This document shows positions 21,121 through 31,230 of a stretch of DNA of 64,000 bases, in pieces. This stretch comes from Mercenaria mercenaria (Eukaryota > Mollusca > Bivalvia > Venerida > Veneridae): contig NC_069361.1 of the NCBI RefSeq assembly GCF_021730395.1, positions 70,503,001 to 70,567,000 on the forward strand. The letters run 5' to 3'. Numbering within the stretch: the first letter of the stretch is position 1; each line of letters begins with the position of its first letter. The position numbers and the translations under genes are program-made. The notes under the pieces are model-generated. The model was given only the letters and a program-made list of their open reading frames with translations, did not search any database and was not told the origin of the DNA.

Positions 21121-21396
21121 TTTATTTAAAGAAGGAAACAGGAAAGAGGACTTAATCAGGTTACAAAAATGGGAACACACATGGGACATGGAATTCAATC
21201 CATCCAAATGTACAGTGATTAACATTTCCAAGTCTAAACACCCTTACAAATCCACTTACACACTACATGGGCAGACACTAGAAACCGTGAGTGATGCAAA
21301 ATACCTTGGTGTTAGCATCACTTCAAATCTAAACTGGAACAAACACATAAACCAGGTCACTTCAACAGCTGGTCAAACACTTAACTTCATTAAGCG
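21121..21396 (+). mobile_element. LINE-A, left part (CR1/Jockey-like reverse transcriptase C-terminal region)
   Basis: The frame reads LQKWEHTWDMEFNPSKC then TVSDAKYLGVSITSNLNWN and TLNFIKR, the region after the FADD motif of CR1/Jockey-type reverse transcriptases. It is 5'-truncated at 21121. The LTR retrotransposon entered right after the FIKR codons. The LINE resumes at 30536 with the expected continuation (RNIPSKQQNIREFAYKTLV). The open frame here is clean. Confidence 0.85.
21392..21396 (+). repeat. Left 5-bp target-site duplication of the LTR element
   Basis: AAGCG directly before the 5' LTR, repeated at 30531-30535 directly after the 3' LTR. Confidence 0.85.
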
Positions 21397-21607
21397 TGTA
21401 GTGCCTGTCCGGTCTGGTCCGACATACGTGAGGATAGCCCTACCGGAAGCCGAAAAGGGTGATTTCCTGTGGAGCGTTCCAGCCGGCTAGACGTCCTTCA
21501 TAAACCCTATAGTTATCTGCCTGTAGACAAGCATCTACAACCTCATCATCAATCTAAGGTTATTGGTAAGTTGTCTTGGGCTACATTGAATAATCACCAA
21601 TTACAAT
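21397..21607 (+). repeat. 5' LTR, 211 bp
   Basis: Starts TGTAGTGCCTGTCCGGTCTG and ends CACCAATTACAAT. It matches 30320-30530 base for base by my reading. Confidence 0.92.
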
Positions 21608-21608
21608 A

Positions 21609-21630
21609 TTGGTGGCAGCGGTGATTTAGA
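21609..21630 (+). promoter_or_regulatory. Primer-binding-site-like sequence
   Basis: TGGTGGCAGCGGTGATTTAG starts three bases inside the 5' LTR. The TGGTGGCAGC form is usual for a tRNA 3'-end match in Gypsy elements. The exact tRNA cannot be named without a comparison. Confidence 0.6.
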
Positions 21631-22018
21631 GCCCAATTTCGTCGACCAATAAATCGCTATCTAGCAGATTTTGATTTTTAGATTCGGCCATTTTGCCGAT
21701 CTAAAAAACTTTGTAATTCGGGTGAGATAAAGGACCAAGGGGAGCGTAATTGTATTTAGACGATTACGTTCTTGGTCAGATACATTTAAAAATTTATTTT
21801 GAGTGTATTTAGTCGAATAATTGAAATAATTATTCGAATCTCGCGGATAACTGTCTGCATGCGCATGCGCCATCGGAAATCCAGGAAGTCGGCATTTCAT
21901 TTTCCTTTGGTGAATTTTTCAGGATCCATAAAAGGTATATTTTTTGGATTAGTCTGGAATTGAAATAATAAATTTATTTCTATATTGTTTGTTGTTATTC
22001 TTTTGATTTTTATCGAAG

Positions 22019-23476
22019 ATGGCACAGAAAGGAGATTCAAAAGGTAAGCCTTTTGCTATAGAAGTAAGTGCACAGGTGGTCCCAATTAATTTTGCGACAC
22101 TTGAGCAATTAAAAACAATACCGGGCATAAATGAAAAAATTGCCAAGGCACTTTTGTCCGTTCGTGAGGCTACTGGGAATTTAACCCCAGAAACGCTGTC
22201 GGTAATTTGTCGTAAGAAATTTACGGACTTAGAGCTGGGTAAAATTGATTTTACCCGGAATAAAATGTGGGTACAGGTGGAAGGTGATGAACAGGCTAAG
22301 ACTCCTAAGGAGCCTAGCATAGCATCACGTATAAAGGCCGAAGGTATAAGGTCTGCTCATGCTAGACCTGGGGTTTCGCCAGTAAGGGCCATCCCCAGAC
22401 CTATTTATATGTCTGCAATGGCTCAAAAGGAATTTCATAGTAAATTTCAGCCATTGTTGATGAGTCCGGCCGAATTTGTATCTGCAACACCGGCGGGCAG
22501 GAGTAAAACAGATGTACCAAGGACGAAATTAAAGTTCGACCTTGGTGAAACTAGCACCCCTAAAGAGGGTGATGGTAATGCGAAAGCATCCAAACCATCG
22601 CCAGAGTTAGAGGTGACCGCTGACTATAGTAGGGCAAGGAAGTCAATAAGTTCCTTACCAAAACATCTGACATTTGACGGTAAAGGCAGCTGGGAGGCTT
22701 TTGATTTAAAGTTTACCAGATATGCAGAGGCCTGCGGATGGTCAGATGTAGAAAAATTTGATGGCTTGTGCTGGGCACTTACTGGCAAAGCTATTGAATA
22801 TTATGTATAAATACATGATAGAACGGACGTGAACTCGTATAAGAGTTTACGTAGTAAACTAGAAGCGCGTTTTGGGGAACAGGAGCTGCCGGCAGCAGCT
22901 CAAACACAATTTCAACAAGCTTGCCAGAAAGATGGTGAGTTGTTGGATGATTATGCAGACCGGCTTTTGACTCTTGCGGCGAAAGCATTTAAAAGTCTGC
23001 CAGATTCATTTGTGACCAATCAGGTCATAAATCGTTTCTGTCAGGGCCTATTGGATAAGGATGCTGGACAGAATGTGTTCATGCTTAATCCTCTTAGTAT
23101 CCAACAGGCTAAACAGATGGTTCGAAAGTACCAACAGGGACATTCGGCCATATATGACAAATCAAAACGCGAAAGCAAGCGGCGTGAATCTGAACGGGTT
23201 TATGCTGTGAGTAAAGGATCCGGAAGTGCTAGAGAAGCACCGGATAATAGAACTGTCATGGAGGCAATTAAACAATTGCAACAAACATTTGATAAAGTCA
23301 TGGCAGTTAAGCACAACCGAGATAGGCCAAAGCCTAAAGCTAAAAAAGGGCCTTTTCGGTGTTATGGGTGCGGCAAGGAGGGACATTTCCGCCGGGACTG
23401 TCCAAATAAAAGAACCGATCAACAGGATCGGTTAAACTACAAAGGGTCGGACAAAGCAGTGGCACCCCGACCCTAG
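22019..23476 (+). pseudogene. gag: gag region of the LTR element, with N-terminal helix-hairpin-helix motif
   Basis: About 50 codons in, VVPINFATLEQLKTIPGIN continues into IAKALLSVREATGNLTPETL, the layout of a ComEA/UvrC-like helix-hairpin-helix DNA-binding motif. A retrotransposon-gag-like helical region follows (WEAFDLKFTRYAEACGW to LSIQQAKQMVRKYQ), then a CCHC knuckle, CYGCGKEGHFRRDC, at about 23360-23400. Gag forms the particle and binds RNA. An N-terminal HhH is not a standard gag part and may add double-stranded nucleic-acid binding; that role is inferred. Part of a broken element. Confidence 0.8.
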
Positions 23477-23599
23477 ATAAATTCCCTGTTCCGGAAGAAC
23501 AGAAAGACCACTGTAATAGCACTTGTAATAACCAGGTTAAGGTGGAGGTTGAATCTGATCTTGAGCATGTTGTTGTATGCCAGGTAAAGTCGGCCTCTC

Positions 23600-23885
23600 A
23601 GTTTTCCATGGGAATTCAAGTGGGTGATCAAACCGGTAAAAGCAATTGTGGACACAGCTGCCCAGGTCACAATTATTTCAGACAAGGTCTATATTCCTTG
23701 CGGCATAAGCCCCCTAAGGTCAAAGAGGTTTAAACTTATGACTGCTGGGAGGGAGTTATGGTTAAACGGCTACATTGTTGGCCCCGTCCGGTTGAAAATA
23801 GGATCGAAATGGTATAAGGAGAATGTATATGTTGCCCCAATAGAACAACAAATGTTGTTAGGTTTTGAGCATTCTCTGTGATAAA
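23600..23885 (+). pseudogene. Aspartic protease region of the LTR element
   Basis: AIVDTAAQVTIISDKVYIPC carries the D-T-A active-site triplet of a retropepsin-like fold, followed by a flap-like middle and the LLGFEHSL end (hydrophobic-hydrophobic-G). It would cut the Gag-Pol precursor. It lies between gag and reverse transcriptase, as in other Gypsy elements. Confidence 0.75.
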
Positions 23886-24070
23886 GGCCAGTCGATTTTA
23901 GACATGGGTAGGGGTATAATAATCTTTGACGGCATGCACATAACTCTTGATGTTGATAGCATAAACGGTTTTCCTTCAGTGCCCCAGGGTTACTGTGGCT
24001 AAACGCAAGGTTATTCCGCCTCATTCGGTAGCCCATGTAAAATGTAAAATGGACACAGAACTTACTGATT

Positions 24071-25200
24071 ATGTCATTGAGCCATTTAGACCAGTCTAAG
24101 GTATGGAAGCCTAGGGTGGTCAGGGAAGGGTTCACTGATCCAGTAGTTTGTGTTGTAAACCCCACTGATAGGTATAAATTAATTTCAAAGGGATTTGAGA
24201 TAGGGAGAGCTTATCCAGTGTCCGAAATTATTGAAGTGGGGGAGGAGGATGAGGAGTATAAAATAAATCAGATTTCTGATCTGGGTCGGCAACAGGACAC
24301 TGTTCCTAGGCCGGAGAGTGATAGTGCTCTCCCGCCCCACCTTCAGCAAATATACTCCGATTCCTGTGAACATCTGAATGAAGAGCAACAGCAGCAGTTG
24401 GCTCAGTTGCTTATTGAGTACCAAGATGTGTTTGCTCAAGATGAGTTTGATCTTGGTAATTTTACGGCAATGGAACATGTTATTGAAACGGGTAATGCTG
24501 AACCAGTTAAGCAACGCATGAGGCGCACGCTGTGTGTTTTGCTGGTGAGGAAGAGGCCCACCTCAATAAAATGTAAAGGCAGGGGTCATCCAAGAGTCAA
24601 TATCTGACTGGCTTCCGCCCCAGTACTTATCCGGAAAAGGGACGGCACAGTCAGGTGGTGCATTGACTATAGAGCTTTAAATGAAAAATCTCAGAAAGAT
24701 GTGTTTCCTTTGCCCTTAGTGGATGACTGTCTAGACACTCTGTCCGGGAGTGTATGGTTCTCGAAGCTTGATGCTAACTCTGCCTACTGGCAAGTTCCCA
24801 TCAGGAAAGAAGACCGGAAAAAGACTGCCTTCATAACGAAATACGGTCTTTTTGAGCATGTGCGAATGGGATTCGGTCTATGTGGAGCACCAGCTACATA
24901 TGCCCGAATTATGAATTTAGTCCTCAGAGGCCTAACATGGAAAAGCGGTGTTAGCCTTCTGGACGATATAGTAGTGCTTGGTAAAAGTTTCAGAGACCAT
25001 ATGGTTAATCTGAAAGAGGCCTTGCAGAGGTTTCGCACATACAAGCTGAAACTGAAGCCTAAGAAATGTATCTTTTTCCAGAAAGATATAGAATTCTTGG
25101 GAAGGAATGTCAGTGGCAATAGCTTAGCAATGTCTAAGACTGACATTGAAGTGGTCCAGCAATGGCCGGTTCCAACATGCGCAAAGCATGTAGAACGGTT
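24071..25200 (+). pseudogene. pol: Reverse transcriptase region of the LTR element
   Basis: A spacer with a conserved EEQQQQLAQLLIEYQDVFA stretch (24380-24440) leads to the polymerase core: RKRDGTVRWCIDYRALN, FSKLDANSAYWQVPI, TAFITKYGLFEHVRMGFG, then LLDDIVVLGKSFRDHM with the catalytic Asp pair, and FLGRNVSGN. These are Gypsy-type motifs. It copies element RNA into DNA. Confidence 0.88.
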
Positions 25201-25770
25201 TATGGGCCTAGCGAACTACCATAGAGGCTTCGTTAAGAACTTTTCGAAGTTAGCTGAGCCTCTGTATGCTGTGACAGGCCAACGTCAGTTTGTATGGCGG
25301 GAAGAGCAGGCTAAAGCTTTTGAAGCTTTAAAAGAAGCTCTGACGCAGCCGCCTGTGTTGGCCTTGCCAACCGAAACTGATAAATTCATCCTGGACACGG
25401 ATGCCTCTAATAATTCTATTGGAGCAGAATTACTTCAGGTCCAGGATGGCAAAGAAAAGGTCATTGCATATGGTAGTTATGCTCTTACAAAAGAGCAGAG
25501 AAATTATTGTGTCACAAGAAGGAGCTGCTTGCTGTAGTTAGATTTACCAGGCAGTTCAGACACTATTTACTTGGCAGACCGTTTATTGTACGGACTGACC
25601 ACTCGAGTTTAAGGTGGTTAATGGGGTTCCGAGAGCCTCAAGGTCAACTGGCGAGATGGCTAGAGGAGCTGTCTCAGTATAATATGGTGCTGCAGCACAG
25701 GGCAGGTCGTGAGCATGGTAATGCCGACGCTTTGTCTAGAATGCCGGCTGAGGATGGGCATTGCGAAGAG
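25200..25770 (+). pseudogene. pol: RNase H region of the LTR element
   Basis: The connection domain (MGLANYHRGFVKNFSKLAEP) is followed by an RNase H fold: FILDTDASNNSIGAELLQVQ, VIAYGSYALTKEQRNY, then VRTDHSSLRWLMGFREPQGQ and HRAGREHGNADALSRMP. It removes RNA from the hybrid during reverse transcription. A long polar, low-complexity linker (about 25770-26480) follows before integrase. Confidence 0.88.
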
Positions 25771-26479
25771 TATCATGCTGGTACACGACTGGAACAGTTG
25801 CCTTGTGGCGGGTGTAAATATTGTAAGAAGGCCCATGATAGTTGGGAAAACTTCTATGAAGAAGTAGACGACGCAGTGCCGTTGGTAAATAAGGGTAACC
25901 CAGACAATACCTCTGTGGGTGGCCATCACGGAGTATCTGGGAAGCCTGGGGCCAACAAAGGCATGGGAACGACTGTCTACGGGTATCAAGACGGAACCAC
26001 CACTAAGACTGAAGGTGAGAGTGGCAAGCCAGCCCTTGCAATAGAAGTCTCAGATGCAGAATGCATATCTGAGAGTAGCCTACCAGATGAAGTAATTTTA
26101 TCTGGCATGGATGTAGACCACTCTGGGGGAGTAAGCCCTATTGTGGTAGATATGTTCAGGGATGCTGTAGAACTCATTCCCTGGGAGGTGTCTGAGCACA
26201 GCCCAGGAACTGAAGTTACAAGCATAAATATGGTAACCACGAGGAAAGGTGCCGAAAATCAGACTGAGGCGGGTAAGGGTCTCGGTAATAAAGTCGATTC
26301 TGGACAATCAGGTTCAGTGTCTACTGCAGGGCAACCAAGTGCACAGTATAAGGTCCGATCCCCCGGAAAGGACAAAGGACTTGCCGTACCTACGGGTGCG
26401 ACAGGTAACTCCGACTCTATACAGAGTCAGGGGTCTAGCCTTCAGAGTTCGACCCCGGTACCAGATCAAGGAACTCTGA

Positions 26480-27840
26480 GGGATAAATCAAGGCTGTGTA
26501 GTTGGGGGTTCTCAGTAGCAGATTTGAGAGATGCTCAGAAACAGGATGTGGAATTGCTGTTTGTTTTGAATTGGTTACGAGAGAGAATAGATCCGGATCC
26601 GTCCGATCTGTTTCGTGCCAGTCCAGGGGCTAAGTCAAATTGGTTAAACAAAGAACAATTTCTTCTGTTAGATGGTGTTTTATACCAGAATGACTCAGAA
26701 CAAGATGACATTCGTCTTGTTATACCAGAAAGCCTGAAAGAGGAAGCTATAGCACTCAACCATAGACTTCCATCTTCGGGGCATCAGGGTGTGAAACGCA
26801 CTAAGGAGAGGGTTAAGGAGAAATTTGTCTGGTATGGTTTAGGCAGGGACGTTCGACTGTACGTGTCGCAATGTGAAACCTGTAATCAGAATAAGAAAGC
26901 CGATCGGCAAGGAAAGTGCCGATTGGCTGAATACCAGGCAGGTTCGCCCATGGAAAGAGTACATATTGATTTCCTAGGTCCCTTACCTAAAACTCCTAGG
27001 GGCAATGAGTATGTACTTATGATGGTAGACCAGTTCACCAAATGGGTGGAATGTATACCACTCCCTAGTCAGTCCGCAGAAATTACTGCACGGGCAGCTG
27101 TGGACGGTTTCTTTACAAGGTTTGGAGTGCCCTTTGAGATATTTTCTGATCAGGGCAGAAACTTTGAATCGAAACTGTTTACGGAGGTCTGTAAAGTTCT
27201 TGAAATACACAAAGCAAGGGAACTACTCCGTATAGACCTTCTGCAAACGGTCAGGTAGAAAGGTATAATCGCACTCTGATGGATGCGGTTAGGTGTTTCA
27301 TTGGCAAATCACAAAACCAGTGGGATTTGCACCTTCAGCAAATAGCTGGAGCGTTGAGATCATCTGTGAACCGTATGACCGGGTTTACAGCCAATAAGTT
27401 AATGTTAGGTCAGGAGGTCAATGCGCCTGCTCACCTAATGTTTCCTCAGCATCTGGGTTAAAAGCCAGTCCCCTGTGATTACTCAGATGAATTGGTCCAA
27501 AAGTTGCCGGAAGCACATGATACAGCCCGCAAAAATGATGAAAACTTCCTCTAAACGAATGAAGCGCAACTATGACTTGCGTTTACTAGAGAGGAATTAT
27601 GAGGTAGGTGATAGGGTCTACCTACTTGATACTGCGGTATTGAAGGGTAAATGCCGCAAGCTCTGTCCACCATGGAAGGGACCAGGGGTGATAGTATCCA
27701 AATTGTCATCATTCCTCTTCCGTGTTAAACTAAAAAATGCTGTTTTGGCAGTAAACCATGATAGACTAAAACAGTGTAAGGACAGGGAAGTGCCACGGTG
27801 GATTAAGCAATGGGAGCAAAATCCAGGTGACATAACTGCC
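26480..27840 (+). pseudogene. pol: Integrase region of the LTR element
   Basis: The HHCC zinc domain (SSGHQGVKRTKERVKEKF to SQCETCNQNKK) precedes a DDE core: VHIDFLGPLPKTPRGNEYVL, FTKWVECIPLPSQ, FGVPFEIFSDQGRNF, then NGQV-E-YNRTLMDAVR near 27245-27290. A C-terminal SH3-like part (YEVGDRVYLLDTAV, GPGVIVSKLS) runs to about 27770. It inserts element DNA into chromosomes. Confidence 0.88.
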
Positions 27841-27844
27841 GCTA

Positions 27845-28020
27845 AAGGCAGCGACCGAGTCTACTGCTTATGTCGAAAGCCATGGCAGGGTAGATTTATG
27901 ATCCAGTGCGATTTCTGTAAAGAGTGGTTCCATGGGTCCTGTGTGAACATAACCGCTTCAGATGTACTAGACATAAATCAATACAAGTGTCCGGACTGTC
28001 TAAGAAGAGTGAGGACTCAA
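27845..28020 (+). pseudogene. PHD finger at the end of the pol region
   Basis: RVYCLCRKPWQGRFMIQCDF then CKEWFHGSCVNITASDV and YKCPDC: the full C4HC3 zinc pattern of a PHD finger, in the same open frame as the end of integrase (27475-28026). PHD fingers of this kind often read histone H3 tails, frequently methylated Lys4. By analogy with the chromodomain on chromovirus integrases, it could direct integration to certain chromatin. The domain is seen; the targeting role is inferred. Confidence 0.88.
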
Positions 28021-28052
28021 AATTGAACATTTTTGGGTCTATTTTCAGAATC

Positions 28053-28690
28053 ATGGCTGGAGAGTACAGGGACGGTCTGGGCAGGGCAATGAAGGTGCTC
28101 AAGATGGGCAACCTGATGAACCCAAAGGAATTAGCATTCAAAATCACCTCTAGTAGGCGACCGAACAGGTTTGAAATCCTGTTGGACCATGTCCGTGAAG
28201 CCAGAAACAGGCATAAGTTTAGTTGGTTAAGGGATCTGGCCAGGGAGTTAGACATTCTACAGTGTCACTCCCGTGAGTGGATTTCCCAGAATGTGAGCCG
28301 TTTGGGGCCCATTCGTAAATCCAAGTGGCAGGATGCCCCACGTGAACAGAGTAGGGACAGATCCGGCTATTGAACGGACTGGTGAGAATCTCGAGTCGGT
28401 CCCTCCGGCAGAGCAGCAATTGCTTGCTGGGGGAGAGGCTGACAGCGAGTCAGAATCGGTTTCTTCTGGAACTGCCGAAAAGTTGTTGGGAGGTAACAGC
28501 CCAACAAAACCCTCAGGCAGTGGGAAGCCGGTTAGTCCGGTTAAGCCTCGTCCGCGTGAGCGAGACGGAGTAAGACCCAGCACAGTGCTTCTGGGACAGG
28601 GCAGGTTCCGCAAGGCCCTGTTTCTAGAAGCCCGGCAGAGAGGGTACAAAGACCTTCTGTTCGGCAAGACAAGCCTCAGCTAGTCATTAC
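28053..28690 (+). pseudogene. Unrecognised region between PHD and TatD parts of the LTR element
   Basis: Coding-like segments: a basic, helical stretch (EYRDGLGRAMKVLKMGNLMN onward, 28053-28370) and a Ser/Pro/Glu-rich stretch with DGVRPSTVLLGQGRFRKALF (about 28560-28625). No family is recognised. It might be a linker of a PHD-TatD polyprotein or a separate accessory protein. 28690-29050 has no clear assignment. Confidence 0.5.
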
Positions 28691-29053
28691 TGTGCCGGGT
28701 AAGGGTAAGCAGCCTGCTGGTCCGGGGAAAGGGTCCCATGTTAAAGGCCGTTCAGTGTAGCATACGCTGAGTGGAGAAACCCTTGCAAAGAGGCCAAAGC
28801 TGTCTTTGGGAGAAACAGGGCAACCAGGGCATGGCCCTAGGTGTCCGGTAGGAGGATGTGGGCAGGTGTTAGTCGCAAACATGCGCTTCTCTGTCATTTG
28901 CCTGGTGTGTTTAATCTGGCACTTTCAGGAGATGAAATATCTCAACGCAGGTTAAGCGCCCTGAAGCTATGCTGCAGGTGGCTTTTAGGAGCACATCGGG
29001 AGCTCAGTGATTTTACTGGTTTATATTGAAATCGCTGAGTCCACTATCCTCGG

Positions 29054-30133
29054 TTGAGCAGCCAGATGCCTCCACTGTGCAGGCAATGGTTGATTTGGGT
29101 AGGACTTTGGGGGTGTCGGTTTGCTAGGGACGTGATATTAAGACCGGAGGGTAATGATGTCACGGCCTTGGTACACTGGCGCTTTCTATTGTCATTGATG
29201 TCAATGTTAGAGCGACATCAGGTTGAGAAACTTGGACACTTATTTCAGCTGTCCCAAGATGATCAACAGAATCTCCCTAAGTTGCCTGAGGCGTTTGATA
29301 GTCATTGTCACCTTGACAGGACTATGAGGGAGTGGGGAATGACTAACCCATCTCTGAAAGAGATGAGTAATCTGAACCCGCTAGAGTCTCACGAGGTTCA
29401 CCTCGTGGGAGTTGTAGGGGTTTTCTGTGACCCTGAGACTTACCCTACACAGGAGGGTATTAAATCATGGTCTGAACAGGGTGTCGTACCGGTCGTGGGA
29501 ATCCACCCCCGGAAGGCTCTTACCGATAAAGGGTTCAGTAAGCTGGCGGAAGTTCTCCAATTTCCGGAGGTAGCAGGATTGGGGGAGATAGGTCTTGATC
29601 GAACTGAACCTGCTGAAAAATGGGCTGAACAGCTCCGCAAGGTTGAGCAAGTCCTGACTTTGCTGCAACCGGAGCATGTGCTCGTTATTCATTGCAGAAG
29701 TTTGACAAACCTTTCAGATGAGTCTCTGTTAACTATGTTTTACATGTTACAGAGTCATCCCTCAGTCAGTAAGAAGCAGCTGATTCACCTTCACTGCTTT
29801 ACAGGGTCTTTGGACATATTACAGAAATGGTTAGAGGTGTTCCCTAACACTTATGTTGGGTTCACAGTTATGATCTGTAAGTCCAATGACTACCTAGACA
29901 TGCTCCGGAAACTGGAGTCTTCCCGTTTGCTCCTTGAAACGGATGCTCCTTATTTCAGCCCGCCACGCTGTAAAAAGTCCAATCCCTATATGATTGGATG
30001 GGTTGCATCCAGGGTAGCTGAGGCCAGAGGCCAATCTTGGGGTGACCTCCTCAAGTTGGCAAGTAATAACGCAAAAAGACTGTACATTGAGAAGCTTCCT
30101 CCAGTCTCAATGTACGGTGATGAGTCCGGTTAA
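29054..30133 (+). CDS. TatD-type metal-dependent nuclease carried by the LTR element
   Basis: A single open frame of 359 codons, with the TatD fold from residue 80: FDSHCHLD (H84, H86), VVGIHP (150), AGLGEIGLD (E178), VLVIHCR (H213), LIHLHCFTG (H247) and LLLETDAPY (D297), then SNNAKRLY. All metal ligands of the TatD family are present. Known members are 3'-5' exo- or endonucleases on DNA or RNA, in repair and apoptosis. It resembles the animal TATDN2 branch more than TATDN1, a weak impression. The first ~75 residues lack a recognised domain and the true start is unclear. It ends 186 bases before the 3' LTR, so it is inside the element and not a neighbouring gene. A role in processing element DNA or countering host nucleic-acid defence is inference. 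Confidence 0.88.
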   Translation: MSSQMPPLCRQWLIWVGLWGCRFARDVILRPEGNDVTALVHWRFLLSLMSMLERHQVEKLGHLFQLSQDDQQNLPKLPEAFDSHCHLDRTMREWGMTNPSLKEMSNLNPLESHEVHLVGVVGVFCDPETYPTQEGIKSWSEQGVVPVVGIHPRKALTDKGFSKLAEVLQFPEVAGLGEIGLDRTEPAEKWAEQLRKVEQVLTLLQPEHVLVIHCRSLTNLSDESLLTMFYMLQSHPSVSKKQLIHLHCFTGSLDILQKWLEVFPNTYVGFTVMICKSNDYLDMLRKLESSRLLLETDAPYFSPPRCKKSNPYMIGWVASRVAEARGQSWGDLLKLASNNAKRLYIEKLPPVSMYGDESG

Positions 30134-30305
30134 GCCATAGGGGCTCAACCCGGTGTACTGTGGATGAAATGTTCATAGTCACCGGTAGTTGTGGTATTGT
30201 GACTGAAAAGCCGCAATACTAGTACTGGTTTTACCCAGGAATCTCTCATTATTGAGAGTAAGAGACCATGGCTAACTCCCATGGTCTAAGACTACCTCCT
30301 TCTAT

Positions 30306-30319
30306 AGGACGGGGAGGAG
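30306..30319 (+). promoter_or_regulatory. Polypurine tract before the 3' LTR
   Basis: AGGACGGGGAGGAG ends exactly where the 3' LTR begins (TGTAGTG). It is purine-only save one base, as expected for second-strand priming. Confidence 0.75.
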
Positions 30320-30530
30320 TGTAGTGCCTGTCCGGTCTGGTCCGACATACGTGAGGATAGCCCTACCGGAAGCCGAAAAGGGTGATTTCCTGTGGAGCGT
30401 TCCAGCCGGCTAGACGTCCTTCATAAACCCTATAGTTATCTGCCTGTAGACAAGCATCTACAACCTCATCATCAATCTAAGGTTATTGGTAAGTTGTCTT
30501 GGGCTACATTGAATAATCACCAATTACAAT
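30320..30530 (+). repeat. 3' LTR, 211 bp
   Basis: Same sequence as 21397-21607; no difference seen. Followed by the AAGCG target duplication (30531-30535). Confidence 0.92.
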
Positions 30531-30535
30531 AAGCG
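30531..30535 (+). repeat. Right 5-bp target-site duplication of the LTR element
   Basis: AAGCG, matching 21392-21396. Confidence 0.85.
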
Positions 30536-31230
30536 CAATATTCCCTCCAAACAGCAAAATATTAGGGAATTTGCCTACAAAACCCTTGTTAGACCACAAC
30601 TAGAGTACTGCAGCTCAGTGTGGAGTCCACATACACAGCTCAACATACATAAAATCGAGATGGTCCAACGCAGGGCCGCTCGATGGGTCACCAGTGACTA
30701 TTCAAATTACAGCAGTGTCACACACATGTTAAAGCAATTGGGGTGGCGTTCCCTTGCAAACAGAAGAAATGATGCCAGGCTACTGATGTTTTACAAGATT
30801 GTCCATGGACTGGTTGCAGTGCCAATGCCATCTTATATTTTACCTCCTACCCGGCTCACTAGACACATGCATTCCCAATCTTTCCGGCAAATTCAAACAC
30901 CCTGTAATTATTACAAGTTCTCTTTCTACCCGGCTACCATCATTCTCTGGAATTCTTTGCCGGCTGACATTGCTCAAGCACCTACCCTGGACCAGTTTAG
31001 GCAAGGGGTAATCAAACTGGGCCAGGACTTCTGAGTGACCAGGCTGTTTTTAATCCTTTTACTGCACATTTCGCCTTTTTATTAGCACTATCAGCTTTTT
31101 CTCAAATTCTCACAATTACTTTATGTATTACTTTAATTCTCCTGTACATTTCCTGCTTTTAAACTCTTATGCACTGACGCGCACCTGCATAAAATACTCG
31201 CAAGGGTGTCATGCAGTATTTATAGATAGA
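30536..31230 (+). mobile_element. LINE-A, right part (C-terminus and 3' UTR)
   Basis: The open frame continues as NIREFAYKTLVRPQLEYCSS, IEMVQRRAARWVTSDYSNYS, MLKQLGWRSLANRRNDARLL, FYPATIILWNSLPADIAQAP and stops at 31034 (VIKLGQDF). The 3' UTR has TTTTATTAGCACTATCAGC and the CTGCATAAAATACTCGCAAG motif, ending in TATAGATAGATAAACA. Same family as fragment D at 12938-13675. The frame is intact to the stop, so this LINE copy is fairly young but 5'-truncated. Confidence 0.85.

Larger units (their letters stand above)
21397..30530 (+). mobile_element. Ty3/Gypsy-type LTR retrotransposon with PHD and TatD modules (fossil copy)
   Basis: A 9,134-bp element with 211-bp LTRs, a 5-bp target duplication (AAGCG), a primer-site-like sequence after the 5' LTR and a purine tract before the 3' LTR. 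Order of parts: gag with HhH motif and CCHC knuckle; aspartic protease; reverse transcriptase; RNase H; integrase; PHD finger; an unrecognised region; TatD-type nuclease. The RT-RNase H-integrase order places it in Ty3/Gypsy. The LTRs look identical, so the insertion is young. The coding region is broken, with about half a dozen interruptions, so this copy should be inactive. It lies in the 3' part of LINE-A and on the strand of the host gene. The two extra modules at the 3' end make it unusual. Confidence 0.92.

Noticed and set aside
22829-25146. Many minus-strand frames inside the LTR element
   Set aside because: Opposite-strand shadows of gag and pol, without domains.
29054-30133. TatD frame as an ordinary host gene beside a transposon
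   Set aside because: It ends 186 bases before the 3' LTR and is inside the target duplications, so it belongs to the element.
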